Source: Methanolinea sp. SDB (GTDB lineage: Archaea > Halobacteriota > Methanomicrobia > Methanomicrobiales > Methanospirillaceae). Taken from it: a stretch of DNA of 14,925 nt. Shown here piece by piece: positions 5,839-12,573 of this stretch (the stretch's first letter is position 1; each line of letters opens with the position of its first letter). The notes beneath the pieces were generated by a model, which worked only from the letters and a program-made list of their open reading frames with translations, had not been told where the DNA came from and ran no database searches. The position numbers and the translations under genes were made by a program. The stretch spans positions 1 to 14,925 of the forward strand of contig LKUF01000231.1 in the NCBI GenBank assembly GCA_001412335.1, written 5' to 3'.

Positions 5839-7692
5839 TCAGCAATAGGTACGCAGTGAAAATCTGAAGGCGACCCCCTCGTGGGGTCTCTCTGTGTTCC
5901 GGTCTTCCACGATGATCCTGCCACCGTACCGATCGATGAGGGTCTTTACGATGTACAGCCCGAGGCCCTTCCCTCCCCCACTGGTGCCGTTCTGCCTGAA
6001 CCTGGTGAATATTACTTCTTTTACGGAATCCGGAATTCCCGGGCCGGTATCTTCTACCGAGACAGTCACCTCGTCATCTCCACTTCTCTCGACATGGATA
6101 TTGACCGATACCCCCCTGCCTCCGTACCTGACACTGTTTCCGATGAGATTTGAGAAGACCACCCCCAGGAGATCGTCGGCGCAGACACGCACCCCGCTTT
6201 CCGTGAATCTGATATCTGCATCAGGCAAATGCGCGATCTCCTGCCTGATCACCTTGTCAAGGTCGATCTCGACCAATTCTCCCTCTTTCTCCTCGATCCT
6301 TCGTATCGTCTCGAGCGATCGAATCACCTCGCTGCTCTTGTGTATCCCGTCAATCACCCGCGAGGCCAGATCCTTTGATTCACCTTCAACCATCTCTGTG
6401 AGAAGATCCCCATACCACAACGATGCCAGGTTTGCGTTGTTGATGTCATGCATCATGATATCGAGGTAGAGGTTTGCCTTCCTGTTCGCATCGACAAGAT
6501 CCTCTGAAAGCTGGAGCTTGCTCACAGCGGTCCCGGTCTCTTTTGCGATGGACTCGAGAATCTTCTTCTCTTCGGTGGAATACGTGCGTGGACTCCTGCA
6601 TGCAAAAAAGATCACGCCTGTTCGCCCGTCACTCCGCGGAACCGGGATGACGATACCGGAGTGGGCGCTCTCCCCGATAGCAGCGGCAGAGAACACAAAA
6701 GATTCTCCCTCATCGATGGCCCTCCTCCAACTGCTGCTCTCCTCCGAACCGGATTCTTCGATCTCCCTCAGAATATCCAGATCGCCGCTATGGAAGAGCC
6801 GGGGCGGAGCGGAAGGATTCGACACGGGGATCTTTGCCCCGCCATATTCGGCTTCCAGGAAATTTCGTGTATATTCCAGGCATTTTTCGACCAGTTCCTG
6901 CACGGAGGATGATTCACTTCCCTGGCTGATGATGTGGTTGATTGTTGAGAGGTGAAGGTTGATCTTTTGTATCTCCTCCTCTGCACGCTTGCGCTCTGAT
7001 ATATCAGTAAGAGTGATGACCAGCTTATTTGCCGGGAGCCGTGATGCGGAGATGAGAACAGGGATACGCCCACCCCCACTTGAGACTATTGAAGATTCGA
7101 AAGGCGGGACAAACCCGCTCTTTACGAGCGCCTGCAAAAAAGAGATTCGCCCGGACTCATCCTTCCAGAACTCTGCGAGAGGTCTTCCCGCCAGGTCTTC
7201 CGGAAGGCTCCCGAGGATCTCGGATCCCCTCGGGTTGGCCTCTTCGATCAACAGGCCGCCTGCCTCGTTCTGTGCAAGGAATATCCCGGTCTCGGAGCGA
7301 TCGAATATCTCCCGGTACCGGGCCTCCTTCTCCTTCAGATCCCCGGAAAGCGAAGAGATGACTACGGCAACAGCGACAAGAATGTAGAAACTGGCCGTTG
7401 AGACGGCATAAGTGAGCTGGGGAAGGTCCGGATAGCTCGCGCTGTAGATCAACAGGACCTGTATGATGCCCACGACGACTGCAAATATGACCCCTCTTCG
7501 CGGAAACCAGTAGGCTGCAATAATAATCGGGATATAAAAGAAGAGGGGAGTGAGCAGGGATACGCCGAAATAGATACCTGCAATGTTTGCTATGAAGGCG
7601 ATTGCCGTGATAACGATCAGGATGGCAAGATGCAGGTTCTGTGCACCGGTTCCAGAAGGATCTGTTCTGTTCATGAGATGGGTACCCCTCAT
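5839..7692 (-). CDS. membrane-bound PAS-GAF sensor histidine kinase
   Basis: A 617-residue kinase. Residues about 20-115 form four hydrophobic segments with only short loops, so there is no large external sensor. A PAS domain (about 122-235) ends in the usual LTDISERKRAEEE, a GAF domain covers about 245-390, and the dimerisation/phosphoacceptor helix has H415 in MMHDINN. The ATPase domain has N515/N519 (N box), D548-T-G in EDTGPGIP (G1) and GGGKGLGLYIV at about 572-582 (G2). The HDINN version of the H box is common in methanogen kinases. It lies 90 bases downstream of a response regulator on the same strand, its likely partner. The start is uncertain: the ATG at 7692 has AGGAA too close, and the ATG at 7674 has GAGGGG 10 bases upstream. 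The signal sensed is unknown. Confidence 0.93.
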   Translation of the reverse strand: MRGTHLMNRTDPSGTGAQNLHLAILIVITAIAFIANIAGIYFGVSLLTPLFFYIPIIIAAYWFPRRGVIFAVVVGIIQVLLIYSASYPDLPQLTYAVSTASFYILVAVAVVISSLSGDLKEKEARYREIFDRSETGIFLAQNEAGGLLIEEANPRGSEILGSLPEDLAGRPLAEFWKDESGRISFLQALVKSGFVPPFESSIVSSGGGRIPVLISASRLPANKLVITLTDISERKRAEEEIQKINLHLSTINHIISQGSESSSVQELVEKCLEYTRNFLEAEYGGAKIPVSNPSAPPRLFHSGDLDILREIEESGSEESSSWRRAIDEGESFVFSAAAIGESAHSGIVIPVPRSDGRTGVIFFACRSPRTYSTEEKKILESIAKETGTAVSKLQLSEDLVDANRKANLYLDIMMHDINNANLASLWYGDLLTEMVEGESKDLASRVIDGIHKSSEVIRSLETIRRIEEKEGELVEIDLDKVIRQEIAHLPDADIRFTESGVRVCADDLLGVVFSNLIGNSVRYGGRGVSVNIHVERSGDDEVTVSVEDTGPGIPDSVKEVIFTRFRQNGTSGGGKGLGLYIVKTLIDRYGGRIIVEDRNTERPHEGVAFRFSLRTYC

Positions 7693-7741
7693 TTCCTATA
7701 CGGCTTTGTAAATGATGCACAATAAAGACATTGTTAGGATT

Positions 7742-7772
7742 TTTTTGGAATATGTTCCTGGCACAAGTGTGC
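7742..7772 (-). promoter_or_regulatory. gap between regulator and kinase with two short inverted repeats
   Basis: GCACA-AG-TGTGC (7761-7772) and GGAA-TATG-TTCC (7747-7758) sit side by side just past the response regulator stop. TTTTTGGAATA (7742-7752) is a near match to the 11-base repeat found twice at the response regulator promoter. This may be a regulatory or processing site for the kinase message; no consensus promoter is clear. Confidence 0.25.
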
Positions 7773-7782
7773 TGTTTTCGTC

Positions 7783-9105
7783 TTATTTCCTGCTTTTTCC
7801 GATGCGAAGGAGCATCTGCGCCTGGTCAAAGGACTTCCTGGCCTCCTCGTGGCGATGCAGCTCCTTTAAGCATACCCCCCTGTAATTCCAGGCATTTACA
7901 TTTTCCGGGTCATCCTGCAGGACTATGTCAAAGCACCGTATCGCCTCCTCCAGGAGGGCAAAATCACCCCTGCTTTTCCCGAGTTTTTCCAGCGCTTCAC
8001 CCCTGAAGTAATAGGTGAAACGTTCTTTTGGGGCAAGAGCGATCGCCCGGTCAAAGCACTGGATGGCCTCCTCGTACCGTCCAAGCTCCTTTAAGCAGAT
8101 ACCTCTCTCCTTCCATGCCTTCATGTGCCGGGGGTCCATCTCGATCACGCGGTCGAAGCAGACGATCGCATCTGAAAATTTTCCCTGCTTGTAATACAGG
8201 TCGACCCCTTTCTTGTACCATGCATCGGCCGATTTCCCAAACATCCGGTCGAAAAGACCAAATTCACGGTCTTTCTCTTCTTTCTTCTTTCTATCCTCCT
8301 CAATTTTCCTGATGTCGGTGATGTCCCGTACCGATTCGATTGCACCGATGACCCGGCCTTTTTCATCGCAAATCCGGGTGGCACGGACCCACATCGTTGC
8401 CGGTTCGCCTTTCCTCATCGCGTTCCGTGTCTCGGCAACAACTGAGGGTACCTCTTTTTTCACGTTTGCATATGCACATCTCTCGATCTCTTCGGCTGAA
8501 TAGTTGAGAAGATCGACGAGGACCGGACGTCGTTTTCCGTAAAATGGTATCGCATATTCATAATCCCCCTTTCCAATCATCTGACCGGCCCGTATTCCTG
8601 TGAACTCTTCCATCGCCCTGTTCCAGGATACGACAATCCCATCGCTGTCTATAGCGAACGTGGCATCGGGCAGGTGGTTGATGATATCCACCATCCGCCG
8701 GTCGGCCGAATGCAACGATTCTTCTGCAATCTTTCTCTGCAGCCCCTGGCGTATCATCCCGTCGAGTTCTGCAAACTGTGATTTTGGATCGGAGCCTTTC
8801 TGGAGGTAAAAGTCGGCACGGTTGTTCAGTGCCTCCTTTGCAACGTGTTCCCGTCCCTTTCCGGTGAAGATGATGAAGGGCGTATTGTCGCCTTCTGCGC
8901 GGAGAATCTTTAAAAAGACGATTCCATCCATCATCGGCATCTCGTAATCAGAGACGATCACGTCATATGAATGTGTTTTCAGTCTCTCCATTGCCTCCAG
9001 CGCAGACCTGCACGTATCGACTTTCATCTCCCCGGAGCGTTCGAGAAACAGCCGGGTGATTTCCAGCAGGGCGGGTTCGTCGTCGACGAATAAAACGGAG
9101 ATCAT
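7783..9105 (-). CDS. response regulator with REC, PAS and TPR domains
   Basis: A 440-residue protein. The receiver domain (1 to about 120) has acidic residues D8/D9, phosphoacceptor D53 in VSDYEMP, T81 in FTGKG and K103 in LQKG, so it is complete. A PAS domain follows (about 125-265, ending SVRDITDIRKIEE), then a charged coiled linker (KIEEDRKKKEEKDRE) and three to four TPR units from about 293 to 432 (for example AWYKKGVDLYYKQGKFSDAI). There is no DNA-binding or enzymatic output domain, so output is probably protein-protein. I chose the ATG at 9105 because AGGA lies 7 bases before it and the family starts at MISVLFVDDE; the open frame extends to 9216 but those extra residues cross the promoter. 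It precedes the histidine kinase gene. Confidence 0.93.
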   Translation of the reverse strand: MISVLFVDDEPALLEITRLFLERSGEMKVDTCRSALEAMERLKTHSYDVIVSDYEMPMMDGIVFLKILRAEGDNTPFIIFTGKGREHVAKEALNNRADFYLQKGSDPKSQFAELDGMIRQGLQRKIAEESLHSADRRMVDIINHLPDATFAIDSDGIVVSWNRAMEEFTGIRAGQMIGKGDYEYAIPFYGKRRPVLVDLLNYSAEEIERCAYANVKKEVPSVVAETRNAMRKGEPATMWVRATRICDEKGRVIGAIESVRDITDIRKIEEDRKKKEEKDREFGLFDRMFGKSADAWYKKGVDLYYKQGKFSDAIVCFDRVIEMDPRHMKAWKERGICLKELGRYEEAIQCFDRAIALAPKERFTYYFRGEALEKLGKSRGDFALLEEAIRCFDIVLQDDPENVNAWNYRGVCLKELHRHEEARKSFDQAQMLLRIGKSRK

Positions 9106-9118
9106 GGGGGTGTCCTGA

Positions 9119-9179
9119 TTTTTGGATAATTGGCTATAGATTCCTTTTTTATTGATGATACTTATATTTTTTTGGATAA
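9119..9179 (-). promoter_or_regulatory. response regulator promoter with 11-base direct repeats
   Basis: On the minus strand AAATATAA (9162-9169) is a good TATA box. The start is expected near 9139, leaving a leader of about 34 bases. Two identical copies of TTATCCAAAAA lie at 9169-9179 and 9119-9129, exactly 50 bases apart, one abutting the TATA box and one in the leader. They may be regulator-binding sites. Confidence 0.5.
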
Positions 9180-9427
9180 GAACTGCATCATGCCTCATTT
9201 TTGGCGATCTCTGCACGCTTCAGCATCAGTTTATGCGATGTGCCCGTGAACGTATATTCTTTTTCGAATAAGGCATCATTCTTACCTGATACCAAAAATA
9301 TCTTTATATCTACGCTTAAAACGAAAAATAACGGTATATATTGGTTTAATGCTATCACGGATTTAATCACATATTTTCCCAATCAAGATATGTATCAGCG
9401 ATGAATTACCAAAAAAGACCCAAATAT
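9180..9427. other. AT-rich gap without a convincing gene
   Basis: Between the response regulator promoter and the RNA candidate lies AT-rich sequence with several TATA-like strings (CTTTATATC near 9302, GGTATATATTGG near 9333). Open frames of 64 (minus, 9382-9188) and 67 codons (plus, 9201-9404) overlap each other here; both lack a good ribosome site and resemble no family I know. I see no supported gene. Confidence 0.4.
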
Positions 9428-9438
9428 TTTATATATTA
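9428..9438 (+). promoter_or_regulatory. TATA box of the structured RNA candidate
   Basis: TTTATATATTA is a near-ideal archaeal TATA box. Its centre at 9433 predicts initiation at about 9457-9460, which is exactly where the first paired strand of the RNA fold begins (9459). Confidence 0.55.
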
Positions 9439-9456
9439 GTAAATCGAACAAAAATA

Positions 9457-9601
9457 ATGGTGCACCGGTTCCCGGGGGCGACCTATGCCTGTTAACTTCC
9501 AAAAGACGTATCAAGGTGGCATCATGAAGGAAGAACAGGATCGCGTTTGACGGGATGTTTCTCGGTACACCCCCTGAAAAATTTTCATTTTTCCGTTTTT
9601 T
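9457..9601 (+). ncRNA. candidate structured small RNA, family unknown
   Basis: A GC-rich island in AT-rich surroundings that folds into nested helices. P1: 9459-9467 with 9563-9571, 8 of 9 pairs with one C-A mismatch. P2: 9470-9474 with 9551-9555, 5 pairs. P3: 9478-9481 with 9541-9544, 4 pairs. P4: 9488-9493 plus 9496-9500 with 9534-9539 plus 9529-9533, 11 pairs with a two-base AA bulge, capped by a 28-base loop. A TATA box sits at the right distance upstream and T-tracts follow P1 (9588-9592 and 9596-9601), so the mature RNA would be about 115-145 bases. I recognise no known family (not tRNA, 5S or SRP; no C/D boxes). Alternatives are short peptides: 12 codons from 9457, or 21 codons from 9485 to 9550. 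Pairing was done by eye. Confidence 0.5.
9588..9601 (+). terminator. T-tract terminator of the RNA candidate
   Basis: Two T-runs (five at 9588-9592, six at 9596-9601) separated by CCG follow the closing helix of the RNA candidate. Archaeal polymerase ends at such T-runs without needing a hairpin. They lie just before the 3' end of the opposing adenine deaminase gene. Confidence 0.5.
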
Positions 9602-9624
9602 CTATCCCACGTCTCTTTGACAGG

Positions 9625-11295
9625 TCAGGGTATGAACAGGGGCACGTCACTGAAGGAGTCGACGTCAAAGAGCCCCCGATTGGTTATCCGCAGGTGCGGG
9701 ATGACTGTCAGTGCAAGAAAAGAGAGGTACATGAAGGGCTCCGGAATAGATCCCCATTCTCGTGTACAGGTGTTTAATGCGGAGATCTTCTCACACACCT
9801 CTTCGTATGGGAGGTCCGACATGAGGCCTGCACATGCAAGGGGGAGCAATACCCTCTCATCGCCATGCACTGCGACCATTCCGCCCTCATTCTGTATGAT
9901 CGCATCGATCGCTCTCCTGATATCCGGGTCATCCACACCGACGGCGACGATGTTGTGCGAATCATGAGAGACGCTGCTGGCGATGGCCCCCTTCCGAAGG
10001 CCGAAACCATGGACGAGCCCGCTTCCGGATGATCCGTCGACGTACCGGCTGCATACGACCGCCTTTATGATATCCCTGCCAGGATCGGGAAGATCCCTGC
10101 CGTCGATCTCGAATTCCAGGCTCTCTGTCAGTATCTGGTTGGGGACGATTCCGATGACCCGGGCCGTGCCGGAACCGCGGATATCGAGTGCATCCGGGGG
10201 CAGGCGGGTGCATTTCATCGTGTGACGGATACCTGTTGCGGATCGCGGTTTTGGGCTCTGTGCAATTCTTCCGTTCTTAAACACCTTCTCTACCTCGAAC
10301 CTGGCTCCCGTCTTCAGGACGCAGAAATCGGCATGTCTTCCTGGAACAAGGGCACCCCTGTCATTGAGGCGGAACCTCTCGCACGGGGAGAGTGTCGCCA
10401 TCCTGATTGCCAGTTCGGGTTCAAGACCGTATTCGACAGATTTCCTGATACAGTCATCAATGTGCCCGTCATGTACCAGCATATCGACGTGCCTGTCATC
10501 GGTTGCAAAGGAGAACCGTGAACAGGTGCAGGGCGTGACAATCCGTATGATTTCAGACAGGTTCTTCTCGGTGGATCCTTCCCGTGCAAAGATATACATC
10601 CCAAGATCGAGTTTCTCGGCAGCTTCGTCAGCCGATACACATTCATGGTCGCTCTGTATCCCTGCTGCCACGTATGCATTCAGGTCTTTTCCGGAGAGCA
10701 GCGGTGCATGGCCGTCTATGATGGGAGAGAGTGAGAGTTTCTCCCAGACAGACGGGTCGAGGTTCAACACACCGGGGACGTTCATCACCTCTGCGAGGCC
10801 AAGTATTCCGTCCTTTCCGATGAACGAAGAAAGGTCGCTGGCGGTAAGCTCAGCACCACCCCTGTCAAGCGGTGTAGCCGGTACACAGGAAGGGAGCATG
10901 AAGAATATATCGATTGGCAGGCCCTCTCTTTCAGCAAGCATGAAAGAGATTCCTTTCACACCGCAGACGTTGGCGATCTCGTGGGGATCGGCTACCACGG
11001 TTGTGGTCCCATGGGCCGAGACGAGTCGTGCATACTCTGACGGGACAAGGAGCGAGGATTCTATATGGACATGTGCATCGATCAGGCCGGGAACGACCCT
11101 CCTGCCATTGAGATCGACTGACTCGTGGGCCCGGTAATCCCCTGTTCCCACGACGAAGCCTGATTTGACCGCAAAGCTCGAGATTGACCATTCACAGGTG
11201 AACGGGTTGAAGATCTCGGCATTCTCGTATACAACATCAGAAGGAATCTCACCTCGTGATGCTTTTACCTGTGTATATTTCGTGGTATTCCCCAT
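9625..11295 (-). CDS. ade: adenine deaminase
   Basis: A 556-residue metal-dependent amidohydrolase that converts adenine to hypoxanthine and ammonia in purine salvage. Metal-site and catalytic motifs are in place: H75 and H77 in DAHVHIESS, the HGTTTVVADPHE block at 95-106, E169 in GLAEV, H196 in DGHAP, SDHE at 215-218 and ATDDRH at 264-269. The C-terminal half carries SHDSHN (443-448), typical of the Ade family. The length fits the family (about 550-600). The ATG at 11295 has AGGTG 7 bases upstream. It stands alone: the RHH gene upstream on the same strand is 269 bases away with a terminator between. A promoter is not obvious; GCATTAAAG near 11344-11352 is a weak candidate. Confidence 0.95.
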   Translation of the reverse strand: MGNTTKYTQVKASRGEIPSDVVYENAEIFNPFTCEWSISSFAVKSGFVVGTGDYRAHESVDLNGRRVVPGLIDAHVHIESSLLVPSEYARLVSAHGTTTVVADPHEIANVCGVKGISFMLAEREGLPIDIFFMLPSCVPATPLDRGGAELTASDLSSFIGKDGILGLAEVMNVPGVLNLDPSVWEKLSLSPIIDGHAPLLSGKDLNAYVAAGIQSDHECVSADEAAEKLDLGMYIFAREGSTEKNLSEIIRIVTPCTCSRFSFATDDRHVDMLVHDGHIDDCIRKSVEYGLEPELAIRMATLSPCERFRLNDRGALVPGRHADFCVLKTGARFEVEKVFKNGRIAQSPKPRSATGIRHTMKCTRLPPDALDIRGSGTARVIGIVPNQILTESLEFEIDGRDLPDPGRDIIKAVVCSRYVDGSSGSGLVHGFGLRKGAIASSVSHDSHNIVAVGVDDPDIRRAIDAIIQNEGGMVAVHGDERVLLPLACAGLMSDLPYEEVCEKISALNTCTREWGSIPEPFMYLSFLALTVIPHLRITNRGLFDVDSFSDVPLFIP

Positions 11296-11377
11296 TGCGC
11301 GACACCTGTGGGCAGGCAGATAGGATCTGGCCCTCTACCGCAGTTCTTTAATGCTCGTATCTCTTCGTTAAGAAGAT

Positions 11378-11455
11378 ATGCCTGTTGACAATTACCTGGA
11401 CCTTTTTGCAGGCCGGAAACCGGGTAAGAGCTCACGCCGATCGAATCTGGAATGA
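11378..11455 (+). CDS. possible 25-residue peptide
   Basis: A short frame begins MPVDNYLDLFAGRKPG and ends in a basic stretch. CTTTAAT at about 11347-11353 lies about 27 bases before the ATG, which would suit a leaderless message, and a run of five T at 11465-11469 follows the stop. I know no homologue. It may be a small gene, a degraded N-terminus, or chance; the promoter and terminator placement is the only reason to list it. Confidence 0.25.
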   Translation: MPVDNYLDLFAGRKPGKSSRRSNLE

Positions 11456-11464
11456 TCTCTTAAA

Positions 11465-11510
11465 TTTTTAGGAAAAAACATGCTGCGGCACCACCCGGAG
11501 TATCTCCCGG
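11465..11510. terminator. back-to-back terminator signals
   Basis: For minus-strand transcripts from the RHH gene, a stem CCGGAG (11495-11500) with CTCC-C-GG (11504-11510, one bulge) is followed by a run of six T (minus strand, 11473-11478). For plus-strand transcripts there are five T at 11465-11469. The site would separate the RHH gene from adenine deaminase. Confidence 0.4.
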
Positions 11511-11556
11511 TAGATCACAGGTGAACAAAAATACTTGATTATTGGAAAAAAGAATA

Positions 11557-11570
11557 CTTATGTATTACCT
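11557..11570 (-). repeat. 14-base repeat, copy A (inverted)
   Basis: AGGTAATACATAAG on the minus strand, overlapping the last sense codon and TAA stop of the RHH gene. It is identical in all 14 bases to copy B at 11961-11974 on the plus strand, so the two copies flank the RHH gene in opposite orientation. Confidence 0.6.
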
Positions 11571-11873
11571 TGACTCTTCCTTTGCCAGTGACTGTTGTGA
11601 TGTCAGGACGTCTACAAGCAGGTCTTTCATGACTTTCTTCATCATATCCTGCCCTTCCTCTGACGCAAGGTACTCCTGGAAGAGTTCTTTGAATTGTCCC
11701 ACATCGTTGTGATTGTCTATGAAGTATATTAATGCTTGGGTTATACAGTCAGATATGGTTGAGAATTTTTTCTCTTCATAGACCAGTTTATTCACTTTTT
11801 CATAGATATTTGGGGGCATTTTGTAGGAAATGGCCACCCGCTCGCCGCCCTGGTTCGAGTTCCTCTCGCCCAT
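11565..11873 (-). CDS. ribbon-helix-helix (CopG/Arc-like) transcriptional regulator
   Basis: A 102-residue protein. Residues about 10-55 show the ribbon-helix-helix pattern: a strand with alternating residues (ERVAISYKMP), helix A (NIYEKVNKLVYEEKKF) and helix B beginning STISDCITQALIYFI. Such proteins bind DNA as dimers through the strand. The C-terminal half is acidic and helical (FKELFQEYLASEEGQDMMKKVMKDLL) and may serve in oligomerisation or ligand response. I chose the ATG at 11873 because a TATA box (TTTATATAA, 11897-11905) is centred 28 bases before it. The longer frame to 11951 would read through that promoter. The message would then be leaderless or nearly so, and no ribosome site is present. 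It is divergent from a membrane protein gene and probably controls both units through the GTAATAC-type elements between them. Confidence 0.85.
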   Translation of the reverse strand: MGERNSNQGGERVAISYKMPPNIYEKVNKLVYEEKKFSTISDCITQALIYFIDNHNDVGQFKELFQEYLASEEGQDMMKKVMKDLLVDVLTSQQSLAKEESR

Positions 11874-11896
11874 TCTCTTAATAGTGAATCGTGAAA

Positions 11897-11905
11897 TTAT
11901 ATAAA
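11897..11905 (-). promoter_or_regulatory. TATA box of the RHH regulator gene
   Basis: TTTATATAA on the minus strand, centred at 11901. The predicted start (about 11875) is within a few bases of the ATG at 11873, implying a leaderless message. Confidence 0.6.
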
Positions 11906-11920
11906 AACTCTCAAAATTGT

Positions 11921-11975
11921 TTGTAATACTTAAAGAACACCGTATGATCAAACATTACATAGGTAATACATAAGA
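11921..11975. promoter_or_regulatory. candidate RHH operator cluster
   Basis: GTAATACTTAA (11923-11933) and GTAATACATAA (11963-11973) match at 10 of 11 positions and start exactly 40 bases apart, about four helical turns. The second lies within copy B of the 14-base repeat (11961-11974). It also forms an inverted pair with ATTAC at 11954-11958 (ATTAC-4-GTAAT). The cluster lies between the two divergent TATA boxes, where a ribbon-helix-helix dimer could control both. Confidence 0.5.
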
Positions 11976-11980
11976 AATAC

Positions 11981-11990
11981 TTTATATAAA
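11981..11990 (+). promoter_or_regulatory. TATA box of the three-helix membrane protein gene
   Basis: TTTATATAAA, a consensus archaeal TATA box. The start is expected near 12011, leaving a leader of about 15 bases. The operator-like repeat (copy B) ends 7 bases before it. Confidence 0.65.
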
Positions 11991-12026
11991 GGGGCGTTCC
12001 AGTATGGTATGAAGGACTGATGCACA

Positions 12027-12506
12027 ATGGATGAGATATTTGCAGTCGGGCTTGTGTTTGCGGGAATTCTCTCTGTTATGGTAAGCCTGGCCCTGGTGAA
12101 GATGGGAAAAGTGATCGATGCATTCTCCATCGGGGAAGAACCGGAGAGGGACCGGAGCATGTGGAGTCCTCTTGAATTTACCAGGATCATCGTGGCTCTC
12201 TTCTGGATCTTCTTCGTTCTGGGGGCATACATGGTCTCGCTTGGTACACGGGTCATGCTTGTCGTAGGGATAGCCACAATAGCAGGGCTTGTCCTGTTCC
12301 TCGGGACTGCACTGGTCTTCTCGGTCGCAACCTTCAACCTCATGCGAAGCCGGGCGAAGGGCGAGGGCGGCAAGTCCACGCTTCTCTCCTCGATGATGAA
12401 GCCTGCAATCAACCCTGTGGCATTCATCCCTGATATGGGCAGAAAGTCGTATCCTGGTGCCCGTCACACCAAAAATGCTGCTTCAGAAAGCGACAGGAAA
12501 AACTAG
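12027..12506 (+). CDS. three-helix membrane protein of unknown function
   Basis: A 159-residue protein with three hydrophobic segments at about 4-25, 53-73 and 76-103. The segment between helices 1 and 2 is charged (EEPERDRS), and a basic, polar tail of about 55 residues follows helix 3 (MRSRAKGEGGKS and onward). I do not recognise a family. The tail has several lysines, arginines and serines and is probably cytoplasmic. The ATG at 12027 follows AAGGA at a rather long distance (about 12 bases); the short leader from the TATA box at 11981 supports this start. It is divergent from the RHH regulator and shares the operator-like region, so the regulator probably controls it. It is convergent with pgk. 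Confidence 0.75.
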   Translation: MDEIFAVGLVFAGILSVMVSLALVKMGKVIDAFSIGEEPERDRSMWSPLEFTRIIVALFWIFFVLGAYMVSLGTRVMLVVGIATIAGLVLFLGTALVFSVATFNLMRSRAKGEGGKSTLLSSMMKPAINPVAFIPDMGRKSYPGARHTKNAASESDRKN

Positions 12507-12545
12507 GAAAAATGTGAGTATCAGAAAGAATACTTGGCGTGCTTT

Positions 12546-12573
12546 CCGGCTCCAATACCGGCACATAATTTTT
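12546..12573 (+). terminator. terminator candidate after the membrane protein gene
   Basis: CCGG (12546-12549) and CCGG (12558-12561) can pair around an 8-base loop, and a run of five T follows just before the pgk stop. It would end plus-strand transcripts from the membrane protein gene. The stem is short. Confidence 0.3.

Noticed and set aside
9188..9382. 64-codon minus-strand frame and overlapping 67-codon plus-strand frame in the AT-rich gap
   Set aside because: Non-standard start or no ribosome site, base composition unlike neighbouring genes, overlap of the two frames and overlap with promoter signals.
9485..9550. 21-codon frame inside the RNA candidate
   Set aside because: Its bases are largely used in the predicted helices P3 and P4, and the GGGGG upstream is explained by pairing. 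Kept only as an alternative explanation.
11948..12467. Minus-strand frames of about 160 codons opposite the three-helix membrane protein
   Set aside because: The plus strand has a consensus TATA box, sensible membrane helices and a clear start; the minus frames would also run into the divergent promoter region.
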